Notes under the pieces: generated by a model
The model's database searches: none
Seen by the model: only the letters and a program-made list of their open reading frames with translations
What the model was told of the DNA's origin: nothing
Shown here: positions 1-6,696 of the stretch, piece after piece
How the letters are laid out: each line of letters opens with the position of its first letter
Numbering within the stretch: the first letter of the stretch is position 1
Assembly (NCBI GenBank): GCA_045126815.1
Contig: JBGVPD010000063.1
Location: forward strand, 1-13,527
From: RGIG1995 sp045126815
GTDB lineage: Bacteria > Bacillota > Clostridia > Oscillospirales > CAG-272
DNA: 13,527 nt
Direction: 5' to 3'
Program-made: the position numbers and the translations under genes

Positions 1-20
1 CCAACAGCGAAAGCTGTATA

Positions 21-136
<116 letters not shown>

Positions 137-139
137 ACA

Positions 140-170
140 AAAGACCATCTCATTTGAGATGGTCTTTTGC
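140..170 (+). terminator. Intrinsic terminator of the rRNA operon
   Basis: A 13-base inverted repeat (140-152 with 155-167, AAAGACCATCTCA and its complement) ends in TTTT, four bases after the 5S rRNA. It most likely ends the rRNA transcript. The stem has A's on one side and T's on the other, so it could also work from the minus strand. Confidence 0.85.
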
Positions 171-240
171 TTTGTTAAATAAATATATAGAACTGGTGGA
201 ATTGTCCTCTAACTCTATTGTTTTAGATTTTATTTAGATA

Positions 241-284
241 ACAAAACAACCGTCTTAACTTTTATGATAAGACGGTTGTTTTGT
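241..284 (-). terminator. Intrinsic terminator of the acpP-mtlD-trhA unit
   Basis: This is a perfect 17-base-pair inverted repeat: 241-257 (ACAAAACAACCGTCTTA) pairs with 268-284 around a 10-base loop. It lies three bases beyond the trhA stop codon. Read on the minus strand, the descending arm ends in TTGTTTTGTT. The symmetric A/T flanks suggest it also blocks leftover rRNA readthrough on the plus strand. Confidence 0.85.
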
Positions 285-287
285 TGT

Positions 288-965
288 TTATAATATGTAT
301 AATATAATTCCTAAATATTGCAAAATACTTCCGATTACAACAAATATATGAAATACAGAGTGTATGTAGCGTAGTTTCTTTTTAGCTGCAACTCCGTAGA
401 ATACAGCACCTACCGTATACGCAACCCCTCCCGCAAGAATATACATCATAGCGGGGAAAGGAATAGCTTGTATAGCTGTTTTTCCACCGAGTATTATACA
501 CCAGCCCAGGCCTAAATAACATATCATGGAAAATGCAGCATACTTTTTTAGGTCAATAGCGTTTAGTGTTATCCCAAGTGCCGATACTCCCCACACAAGT
601 GCGAATATGCTCCAACCAAGCAGTGCGTTGGCTTGTCTTATAGAACATAAAACAATAGGGGTATATGTACCTGCAATCAGTACAAAAATCGTACAGTGGT
701 CAATGACTTGAAATACTTTTTTTGCCGTTTTTCTTCTTAATCCGTGGTATATGCTGGACATTGTATACAGGAGTATCATTGATATTCCGTAAATAAATGA
801 TCCGACTATTCCATATACATCACTAAATAAGAATGCATAAATAACACAAGATACAAGAGCTATAACACCAAAACCGCCACCGACGATATGTGATACCATA
901 TTAAATATTTCTTCGCCTTTGGTGTAGTCGGGAAGTTTTCTGTCTGACAGTTTTGTTCTTTCCAT
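288..965 (-). CDS. trhA: Hemolysin III / PAQR-family membrane protein (TrhA-like)
   Basis: This 225-residue polytopic inner-membrane protein belongs to the hemolysin III family, the bacterial branch of the PAQR (adiponectin-receptor-like) proteins. Bacterial members have been linked to membrane-fluidity homeostasis; the historical hemolysin name is probably misleading. The sequence opens with the family-typical KGEEIFN and SHIVGG (residues 16-30) and shows about seven hydrophobic segments. It carries the conserved polar residues of the PAQR metal site: SSIYH (His74), IDH (Asp89-His90) and HSVFH (His202, His206). Length matches the family. It is the last gene of the acpP-mtlD unit, six bases after the mtlD stop. 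The start has no visible Shine-Dalgarno sequence, so translation may depend on coupling to mtlD; the next Met (residue 23) would remove the conserved N-terminus and has no better site. Confidence 0.93.
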   Translation of the reverse strand: MERTKLSDRKLPDYTKGEEIFNMVSHIVGGGFGVIALVSCVIYAFLFSDVYGIVGSFIYGISMILLYTMSSIYHGLRRKTAKKVFQVIDHCTIFVLIAGTYTPIVLCSIRQANALLGWSIFALVWGVSALGITLNAIDLKKYAAFSMICYLGLGWCIILGGKTAIQAIPFPAMMYILAGGVAYTVGAVFYGVAAKKKLRYIHSVFHIFVVIGSILQYLGIILYIL

Positions 966-971
966 TTTGTT

Positions 972-2150
972 TTATTTAATGCTATCTATGCCGTTCTTAA
1001 GCTCTTCGTAGTAGTATGTAATAGCCTCTACGTCTTTTTCATCAGTGATATCGCAGTATTTTGCGAGAGCAGCCTTAACACCGTTTTCCTTAGTGAAATT
1101 AGCGATTTCTATTGAAGAGTCATCGCCTTCAGGACCGAAGTGAAGACCTGCGGCAACTGCAACGTAAAGATATTTAACTTCAACACCCATCTTTTTGCAA
1201 AGGTTAAGAGCACCGACAATTCTGTCTTCTTTGTTGAGCTTTCTCTGTGTATCTCTTCCGACTCTAGCTATTGTATCGCCGAGAAGCTTATTTGTAAATC
1301 TGTTAAGAAGATCATAGCAGTGGTCAAGAAGTTCAGAAATGTCAACCTTATGTTCTTTGTGCATAGCCAAAGATGACTCAAGAAGAGCTCTGAGAGCTAC
1401 GTATTTAATTCTGGGATCTGCTATTGCTTCCCAAATGTATTCATAACCGCAAAGGTTACCGAGATAAGCTGTAACAGCGTGGCTCATATTGTGCATAAAG
1501 AGTTTACGCTGAATAAAGAATTCAAAAGGAGCAAAGGGTTCCATATTTTTAATTTCGGGAATTTCGCCTTTAAATCCATTTTTGTCAACGGGAAGTGTGC
1601 AGTAAGGCTCAACGCAAACAGCGAGGAAGTTTTCTGCCTTTATGTTATCAGGAGTTGCGGGAACCATTCTGCCGATGGAAGCTTCAACCAAGCCAACCTG
1701 TTCTTCAAAGTATTTCTTACCTGCATCCGAAAGGTGTTCGTTAACAAGTGAACGGAGATATTTATCTGCATCTATCTTGTTTTCGCAAATAATAATGTTG
1801 AGGGGCTTACCGTTTATGGAAGCTCTTTTTTCAATACCTGCTGCAACGGGTTTTGCAATAAATTTAAGAATATTAACGCCGACAGCAGTAGCCATAACGT
1901 CAGCAGTAGCGATTTCTTCTGCAACTGCATTTTCGTCCTTGCCGTTTACCGCTCTAACATTTGTAACGGTATACTTGTCATAAGAATCGCCGTTGGTAAT
2001 GTAAACAGGATATTCCTTCTCGTTGTTCATTTTTTCAACGAGAGCATCAACAACGTCAATAAAAACTACTTCATAACCTGAAAGGTTGAAAAGTTGAGCG
2101 ATAAAACCTCTACCGATGTTACCGCCGCCATACATAACTGCTTTTTTCAT
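972..2150 (-). CDS. mtlD: Mannitol-1-phosphate 5-dehydrogenase
   Basis: This enzyme interconverts D-mannitol 1-phosphate and fructose 6-phosphate with NAD+/NADH in the cytoplasm. The 392-residue length fits MtlD (about 380). The N-terminus has the dinucleotide-binding motif GGGNIGRGF (residues 8-16), then the acidic IDV end of the second beta strand. The polyol-specific long-chain dehydrogenase signature K-x4-N-x2-H is intact at Lys216, Asn221 and His224. The ribosome binding site GGAGTG lies about eight bases before the ATG. It sits 21 bases after acpP and six before trhA. No mannitol PTS genes (mtlA, mtlF, mtlR) are present, so the substrate may come from a transporter elsewhere, or the enzyme may run in reverse as an NADH sink. 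Family assignment is firm; physiological direction is inference. Confidence 0.95.
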   Translation of the reverse strand: MKKAVMYGGGNIGRGFIAQLFNLSGYEVVFIDVVDALVEKMNNEKEYPVYITNGDSYDKYTVTNVRAVNGKDENAVAEEIATADVMATAVGVNILKFIAKPVAAGIEKRASINGKPLNIIICENKIDADKYLRSLVNEHLSDAGKKYFEEQVGLVEASIGRMVPATPDNIKAENFLAVCVEPYCTLPVDKNGFKGEIPEIKNMEPFAPFEFFIQRKLFMHNMSHAVTAYLGNLCGYEYIWEAIADPRIKYVALRALLESSLAMHKEHKVDISELLDHCYDLLNRFTNKLLGDTIARVGRDTQRKLNKEDRIVGALNLCKKMGVEVKYLYVAVAAGLHFGPEGDDSSIEIANFTKENGVKAALAKYCDITDEKDVEAITYYYEELKNGIDSIK

Positions 2151-2171
2151 TATAAAATCACTCCAAAAAAA

Positions 2172-2396
2172 TTATTTATGTTCTTCAATATAGTTAACTA
2201 TTTTTATTACGTTACGAAGTTCGATCGCATCTTCATCGGGAACAGAAAAGCCAAAATAATCTTCAAAAGTCAAAACCAGATCTACGGCATCGAGCGAGTC
2301 TGCGCCGTAAACTTCCATTATGTCGCTTGTATCGTCTATGTCTTCAACAGACAATCCAAGTTTTTCTGCTATTATTTTCTTTACCGTTTCCTTCAT
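2172..2396 (-). CDS. acpP: Acyl carrier protein
   Basis: This 74-residue acidic protein carries acyl chains on a 4'-phosphopantetheine arm, normally for fatty acid synthesis. The attachment motif GADSLD places the modified serine at residue 34. The N-terminus MKETVKKIIAEKLG and the acidic helix after the motif (DAVDLVLTFEDYFG) are typical of AcpP. The longest open frame starts 11 codons earlier, but GAGGT seven bases before this ATG and the family N-terminus fix the start here. It is the first gene of a unit with mtlD and trhA and has its own strong promoter. No fab or pls gene is adjacent, so it could be either the housekeeping ACP or an accessory copy; the sequence alone does not decide. 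Confidence 0.94.
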   Translation of the reverse strand: MKETVKKIIAEKLGLSVEDIDDTSDIMEVYGADSLDAVDLVLTFEDYFGFSVPDEDAIELRNVIKIVNYIEEHK

Positions 2397-2432
2397 AGTT
2401 GCAACCTCGATTCGAAAAATATAACACATATA

Positions 2433-2461
2433 ATTATACTATACATCTACCCGTTTTTCAA
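2433..2461 (-). promoter_or_regulatory. Sigma-A promoter of acpP-mtlD-trhA
   Basis: Read on the minus strand, TTGAAA (2456-2461) and TATAAT (2433-2438) are separated by exactly 17 bases. Transcription would begin around 2426, leaving an acpP leader of about 30 bases with no visible riboswitch. Confidence 0.85.
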
Positions 2462-2506
2462 GGCTTTTTAGCAAGAAAAAACAATTGTTGCCTTAAGTAG
2501 AAAACA

Positions 2507-2538
2507 ATAAAACGGCAAGAATAATCTTACCGTTTTAT
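2507..2538 (-). terminator. Intrinsic terminator of serC-serA
   Basis: ATAAAACGG (2507-2515) pairs with CCGTTTTAT (2530-2538), extended past one mismatch by AAGA/TCTT around an ATAA loop. It lies 12 bases past the serA stop. On the minus strand the stem is followed by TTGTTTTCT, giving a U-rich tail. Confidence 0.8.
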
Positions 2539-2550
2539 ACAGAAATTATC

Positions 2551-3690
2551 TTATATAATATTTACCTTGTATACACCGTCAAGTGCTTTGGTGGATGAAA
2601 CTGCGTTTTCGGAAACTTCATCTGTATCAACAATTGTATAAGCGTAATTGCCTCTTGTTTTGGTCAAGAAATCACCCTTATAAAGAGAAGTGATTTTTGA
2701 AGCCAATCCCTCAATGTTTGCGTGAAGTATGCAAACTCTGTTTTTATGTGTACGGGGCATAACAGCCATAGGATAGTTTACGCTGTTTTTGATGTTACCG
2801 TTTTCGAGGTAATCAATAAGCTCTTTTGCAGCCATAACAGCGCAGTTATCTTCAGCTTCTTCAGTTGATGCACCGAGATGGGGAATTGCAACTATACCTT
2901 TAACACCGATAGTTTCTTCTGTGGGGAAGTCTGTTACGTAAGAAGCAACTTTACCTTCTTCAATAGCAGCCTTAAGGTCATCTGTGTTTACAAGATCAGC
3001 TCTTGCGAGGTTAAGGATTCTAACACCGTCTTTCATCATAGCAAATGAACTTGCGTTGAGGAATCCCTTTGTTTCTGCGGTTGAAGGAACGTGAACGCTG
3101 ATATAGTCAGACATTTTAAACACGTCTTCAAAAGTTGCAACTCTTTCAACGCCTTCGTGAATATGCCAAGCAGCATCAACACTGAGGTAGGGGTCACAAC
3201 CGATAACCTTCATGCCTAAGCTTGCTGCAGCGTTTGCCAACATACCGCCGATAGCACCAAGTCCGATTATACCTAATGTTTTACCGATTATCTCAACGCC
3301 GCCGAATTTAGATTTACCTTTTTCGACCTGTTTAGCAACGTTTTCAGTCCCCTTAAGAGAGTTTGCCCATTCGATACCGCCGACAATGTCGCGAGAAGCG
3401 AGCATAAGAGCAGCGATTGCAAGTTCTTTAACTGCATTAGCGTTTGCTCCGGGAGTGTTGAATACAACAATTCCTTGTTCAGCGCATTTATCAAGAGGAA
3501 TATTGTTTACGCCGGCACCCGCTCTGGCAATCGCCTTAAGGTTATCGCCAAATTCCATTTCGTGCATTACAGCAGAACGAACCATTATAGCATCGGGATT
3601 TTCGGCATTTTCCGAAATTTCGTACTTAGTCTTATCAAAAAGATCTGTTCCGCAGGGAGCTATTTTATTTAAAAGTTGAATGTTTTTCAT
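2551..3690 (-). CDS. serA: D-3-phosphoglycerate dehydrogenase (short ACT form)
   Basis: This enzyme oxidises 3-phosphoglycerate to 3-phosphohydroxypyruvate with NAD+, the first committed step of serine synthesis. The protein has 379 residues. The nucleotide-binding domain is marked by GLGAIG (143-148) and the acidic Asp166. The catalytic set of the D-2-hydroxyacid dehydrogenase family is recognisable as Arg230 (LNLARADLV), Glu258 (DFPTEE) and His271 (PHLGAS). The C-terminal 60 residues, starting CILHANIEGLASKI, form one ACT domain, a likely serine-sensing or dimerisation module; the extra allosteric domain of longer SerA proteins is missing. The longest open frame starts 14 codons earlier, inside serC. 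The chosen ATG follows an AAGAAGG ribosome binding site and gives the usual MKNI N-terminus. It is 16 bases after serC, with which it forms an operon. Confidence 0.96.
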   Translation of the reverse strand: MKNIQLLNKIAPCGTDLFDKTKYEISENAENPDAIMVRSAVMHEMEFGDNLKAIARAGAGVNNIPLDKCAEQGIVVFNTPGANANAVKELAIAALMLASRDIVGGIEWANSLKGTENVAKQVEKGKSKFGGVEIIGKTLGIIGLGAIGGMLANAAASLGMKVIGCDPYLSVDAAWHIHEGVERVATFEDVFKMSDYISVHVPSTAETKGFLNASSFAMMKDGVRILNLARADLVNTDDLKAAIEEGKVASYVTDFPTEETIGVKGIVAIPHLGASTEEAEDNCAVMAAKELIDYLENGNIKNSVNYPMAVMPRTHKNRVCILHANIEGLASKITSLYKGDFLTKTRGNYAYTIVDTDEVSENAVSSTKALDGVYKVNII

Positions 3691-3706
3691 TTTATTAATT
3701 ACCTTC

Positions 3707-4795
3707 TTAACCCTTGGGATTTTCCTTAGCAAAGTTCTTCATAAATTCAACAAGGTCAACAACACCTTCATAGGGCATAGCGTTGTAAATCGAAGCACGC
3801 ATACCGCCTACCGAACGGTGACCCTTAATGTTCTTAAAGCCTTTAGCATCAGCTTCTTTAGCAAATTTCTTGTCGAGTTCAGGATCTCCTGTTACAAAAG
3901 TAACGTTCATCATAGAACGGCTCTGTTTTTCAACGGGAGCAATATAGTAGTCCTGAGAATCGAGGTAATCGTAAAGAACAGCCGCCTTCTTAACGTTCTT
4001 TTCTTTCATAACCTCAAGTCCGCCCATATCCTTGATCCATTCAAGAACGAGCTTACAAACGTATATAGGATAGCAGGGAGGTGTGTTATACATAGAAGAG
4101 TTGTCGGCAATAGTTTTGTAATTAAGCATTACGGGAGTAAAATCTTTTTCCTTGCCGAGAAGGTCTTCGCGGATAATAACAACAGTAAGTCCTGCAGGAG
4201 CCATATTCTTCTGTGCACCGGCATAGATCATACCGAATTTTGAAACGTCAACCGGTTCAGAAAGGATGCAAGAAGACATGTCTGCAACAAGAGGAATATC
4301 ACCTGTATCGGGAATGTAATAGTATTTAGTTCCGTATATCGTGTTGTTAAAGCAAACGTGAACATAATCGGCATCGGGACGAATATCTTCTTTCTTAACA
4401 ACGGGGATATAAGAGTTATTTTTATCTTCGGAAGAAGCAATACAAACAACGTCGCCGTATTTTTTAGCTTCTTGGAAAGCCTTCTTTGAGAACTGACCTG
4501 AAACAATATAGTCAGCCTTTCCCGAACCTGTCATAAGGTTGAGGGGAACAGCAGCAAACTGAGTTGAAGCGCCGCCCTGCATAAACAAAACCTTGTAATT
4601 TTCGGGTATATTCATTACTTCGCGCAGAAGTGCCTCAGCTCCTGCAATAATCTCCTCGTAAACGGGAGAACGATGGCTCATCTCCATAACTGACATACCT
4701 GAATCGCCGTAACAAACCATTTCGTTTGCGCACTTCTCAAGTACGGATAAAGGCAACATAGATGGGCCTGCAGAAAAATTGTACACTCTTTTCAT
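3707..4795 (-). CDS. serC: Phosphoserine aminotransferase
   Basis: This PLP enzyme converts 3-phosphohydroxypyruvate and glutamate to 3-phosphoserine and 2-oxoglutarate; the same fold can serve pyridoxal phosphate synthesis. The 362-residue length matches the family. The N-terminus RVYNFSAGPSMLP and the phosphate-cup region MEMSHRSP (37-44) are diagnostic. GGAST (74-78), Asp172 and the Schiff-base lysine Lys196 (in YAGAQKN) complete the cofactor site, and a C-terminal GHRSVGGMRASIYNA segment carries the substrate-binding arginine. The ribosome binding site AAGGAG (4808-4813) is strong. It is the promoter-proximal gene of serC-serA, so both enzymes of the pathway are made from one message. No serB phosphatase is in the window. 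Confidence 0.97.
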   Translation of the reverse strand: MKRVYNFSAGPSMLPLSVLEKCANEMVCYGDSGMSVMEMSHRSPVYEEIIAGAEALLREVMNIPENYKVLFMQGGASTQFAAVPLNLMTGSGKADYIVSGQFSKKAFQEAKKYGDVVCIASSEDKNNSYIPVVKKEDIRPDADYVHVCFNNTIYGTKYYYIPDTGDIPLVADMSSCILSEPVDVSKFGMIYAGAQKNMAPAGLTVVIIREDLLGKEKDFTPVMLNYKTIADNSSMYNTPPCYPIYVCKLVLEWIKDMGGLEVMKEKNVKKAAVLYDYLDSQDYYIAPVEKQSRSMMNVTFVTGDPELDKKFAKEADAKGFKNIKGHRSVGGMRASIYNAMPYEGVVDLVEFMKNFAKENPKG

Positions 4796-4844
4796 TTTTG
4801 GATAACACTCCTTAATAAGTTAAAATATTACATTATTACCCTAC

Positions 4845-4873
4845 ATTATATACCTTTTTAAAGAAAGTGTCAA
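4845..4873 (-). promoter_or_regulatory. Consensus sigma-A promoter of serC-serA
   Basis: On the minus strand, TTGACA (4868-4873) and TATAAT (4845-4850) are both perfect consensus hexamers with a 17-base spacer. The leader to serC is only about 40 bases and shows no T-box or other riboswitch, so control by serine is more likely at the enzyme's ACT domain or through an unseen factor. Confidence 0.9.
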
Positions 4874-4940
4874 TACATATATAAAGTATTTATATTAAAT
4901 ATTATAGTATAAACATTGTCGATGTATAAGATATTAATAT

Positions 4941-4987
4941 ACTAAAAAAGGACAGAGAACGTTAAATAATTCTCTGTCCGATTTTTT
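4941..4987. terminator. Bidirectional intrinsic terminator after the small gene
   Basis: GGACAGAGAA (4950-4959) pairs perfectly with TTCTCTGTCC (4970-4979) around a 10-base loop. T-rich tails occur in both directions (GATTTTTTG on plus, TTTTTTAGT on minus). On the minus strand it ends the pfp unit about 45 bases past the small gene's stop. Confidence 0.85.
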
Positions 4988-5023
4988 GTTAAGTTTTTTT
5001 GATCCTACAAAAGAATCAAAAAG

Positions 5024-5203
5024 TTAACCTATCATATCAGCCAAGCTATGAGTTACGTAGCTAATGGTGTTAAGGGTTTTTGCCGTTGATTTTTGCAGTT
5101 TTGATTTTGGCTTATGCATAGATTTCATAGCCACACCTACTGCTGTTGCGGCAACAGTACCCGCAATAATTCCCGATGCGATCTTAATGCTTTTGTTTGA
5201 CAT
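5024..5203 (-). CDS. Small predicted protein, 59 residues, function unknown
   Basis: I do not recognise this protein. It begins MSNKSIKIASGIIAGTVAAT and ends SYVAHSLADMIG. An N-terminal glycine/alanine-rich hydrophobic stretch (about residues 8-26) is followed by a very basic middle (KSMHKPKSKLQKSTAK, 27-42) and a mildly amphipathic C-terminal helix. This suggests one short membrane-associated helix with a cationic cytoplasmic segment, loosely like YtxH-type small proteins. The case for a real gene is an excellent ribosome binding site (AGGGAGTGG just before the ATG), a clean stop, a terminator about 45 bases later, and its place 68 bases after pfp with no separate promoter visible. It is probably cotranscribed with pfp. 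Function is not inferable from the sequence. Confidence 0.75.
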   Translation of the reverse strand: MSNKSIKIASGIIAGTVAATAVGVAMKSMHKPKSKLQKSTAKTLNTISYVTHSLADMIG

Positions 5204-5271
5204 TCTTTACCACTCCCTAAAAAATTTTGTTACGGAAGTAGTATTTGCGCATGAGTGAAAAAATATGCAAA

Positions 5272-6507
5272 TTAACCGCGGTAATTTATTGCAAAATGAC
5301 AGGGGAGACCGTCTTTCCAGAACACTTCGGATTCGCCGTTAATAAGAGGTTTGATGTATTCAAGACAAGCGTCTGTTACGTTGTTTCCTGCTTCGTTGAT
5401 GAATTCTGCAGGAACTTCTTTAACCTGGTTAGCGATCTTGTCGATATCAGCATAAGTAGGTTCAACAGTGTAGGGAGCATCAGATGTACGTGTAAAGCAC
5501 ATCATTTTTCCTGTAACACCTGCAGTAGCGTTCTTAACTGCAGCAGCACCAACCATAAGAGACTCGTCGATGTCAGCTTTTGAAGCGCAGTGTGAAGCGC
5601 ATCTCTGGAGGAGGTTAAGTTCGATTGAACGAACCTTGCAACCGATCTTTTCTTTTACAAGAAGTTCTAAGCATTTACCGGTACCTGACAAATATTTGTG
5701 ACCGAATACGTCGGTAGCGCCACTCTGTGTTGATTCGCCAACGTACTTGCCGTCAGCACCTCTGAGGCCTTCGGATACAGCAATAACAACGTTAGGATGT
5801 TTTTCGAGGGCAACTTTTACGTCTTCAATAAATTTATCAGTATCAAAATCTCTTTCGGGGAGATAAATGTAATCGGGGCCGATTCCGTTAATGATGCGGG
5901 GAAGACCTGCGGCAACTGTGAGCCAACCTGCATCTCTACCCATTATTTCAACTATTGTAACAGCCTTAACTGTATAAACAGCGCAGTCACGAATAATTTC
6001 CTGCATAGAAGTTGCAATATATTTAGCTGCAGAGCCGTATCCGGGAGTATGGTCAGTTCCAACAACGTCATTGTCGATAGTCTTGGGAACACCCATAACC
6101 TTTATTTCATAATCGTGAGAAGCGGCATAAGCAGATACCTTTGCAACAGTGTCCATTGAATCGTTTCCGCCGATATAGAAGAAATAGCGAATATCATATT
6201 TTTTGAAGAAGTCAAAAAGTTTTTCATAAACTGCGTCATCTTCGCCCATTTTAGGGAGTTTACGTCTGCAAGAGCCGAGCGCTGCAGCGGGAGTAGAAGC
6301 CAAAAGTTTAAAATCAAGGTCTGATTTCAATACTTCGTTGAGGTTTGTAATTCTTTCGTTAAGCATACCTTCAACGCCGTTGTGAGCTCCGTAAATAACG
6401 TCGATAGCTTCAGCATCAAAAGCGCCTTTAATAACACCTGCCAAGGTAGCGTTAATAGCAGCGGTAGGTCCGCCGGACTGACCGACGATAGCATTTCCTT
6501 TTAACAT
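5272..6507 (-). CDS. pfp: Pyrophosphate--fructose 6-phosphate 1-phosphotransferase
   Basis: This is a phosphofructokinase-family enzyme, 411 residues, predicted to phosphorylate fructose 6-phosphate reversibly with pyrophosphate in place of ATP. The N-terminus NAIVGQSGGPTAAINA is the family nucleotide/pyrophosphate loop. The donor-specificity positions read GGNDSMD (113-119, Asp116 replacing the Gly of ATP enzymes) and PKTIDND (141-147, Lys142 in place of Gly). Both changes are the established signature of PPi-dependent members. Catalytic Asp145 and the MGRDAGW fructose-phosphate motif (189-195) are intact. The unusual Asn115 replaces an Asp common in GGDD-type PPi enzymes. The ribosome binding site AAAGGAC precedes the ATG by about ten bases. 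It has its own promoter and a small gene downstream. Automated tools may call it 6-phosphofructokinase. Confidence 0.93.
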   Translation of the reverse strand: MLKGNAIVGQSGGPTAAINATLAGVIKGAFDAEAIDVIYGAHNGVEGMLNERITNLNEVLKSDLDFKLLASTPAAALGSCRRKLPKMGEDDAVYEKLFDFFKKYDIRYFFYIGGNDSMDTVAKVSAYAASHDYEIKVMGVPKTIDNDVVGTDHTPGYGSAAKYIATSMQEIIRDCAVYTVKAVTIVEIMGRDAGWLTVAAGLPRIINGIGPDYIYLPERDFDTDKFIEDVKVALEKHPNVVIAVSEGLRGADGKYVGESTQSGATDVFGHKYLSGTGKCLELLVKEKIGCKVRSIELNLLQRCASHCASKADIDESLMVGAAAVKNATAGVTGKMMCFTRTSDAPYTVEPTYADIDKIANQVKEVPAEFINEAGNNVTDACLEYIKPLINGESEVFWKDGLPCHFAINYRG

Positions 6508-6574
6508 AAATATTATGTCCTTTCATATTTACTAAATTTTATTTTTAAGATTTCAATAACAGTATAACATATAT

Positions 6575-6602
6575 ATTATACCATAATTTTACCAAAAATC
6601 AA
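6575..6602 (-). promoter_or_regulatory. Sigma-A promoter of pfp
   Basis: On the minus strand, TTGATT (6597-6602) and TATAAT (6575-6580) are 16 bases apart. The leader to pfp is about 60 bases, AT-rich, with no evident folded regulator. Confidence 0.7.
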
Positions 6603-6654
6603 GGCATATCGAATAATGTATGCAAATTTAAAAACAAGCTTTTAGTATGGTGTA

Positions 6655-6688
6655 AAAAATCCTCCGAAAAAATAATCGGAGGATTTTT
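6655..6688. terminator. Bidirectional terminator after the decarboxylase gene
   Basis: AAAAATCCTCCGA (6655-6667) pairs perfectly with TCGGAGGATTTTT (6676-6688), loop of eight. It lies eight bases past the decarboxylase stop. On the minus strand the T-rich arm ends the scfA-scfB-decarboxylase unit just before the pfp promoter. Confidence 0.87.
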
Positions 6689-6696
6689 ATAAGTAT

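Noticed and set aside
1140..1983. Plus-strand open frames inside mtlD (78, 90 and 113 codons)
   Set aside because: Antisense shadows of a well-conserved gene, without ribosome binding sites.
4796..4850. T-box or serine-responsive riboswitch ahead of serC
   Set aside because: The leader is only about 40-50 bases, has no T-box sequence and no competing terminator.
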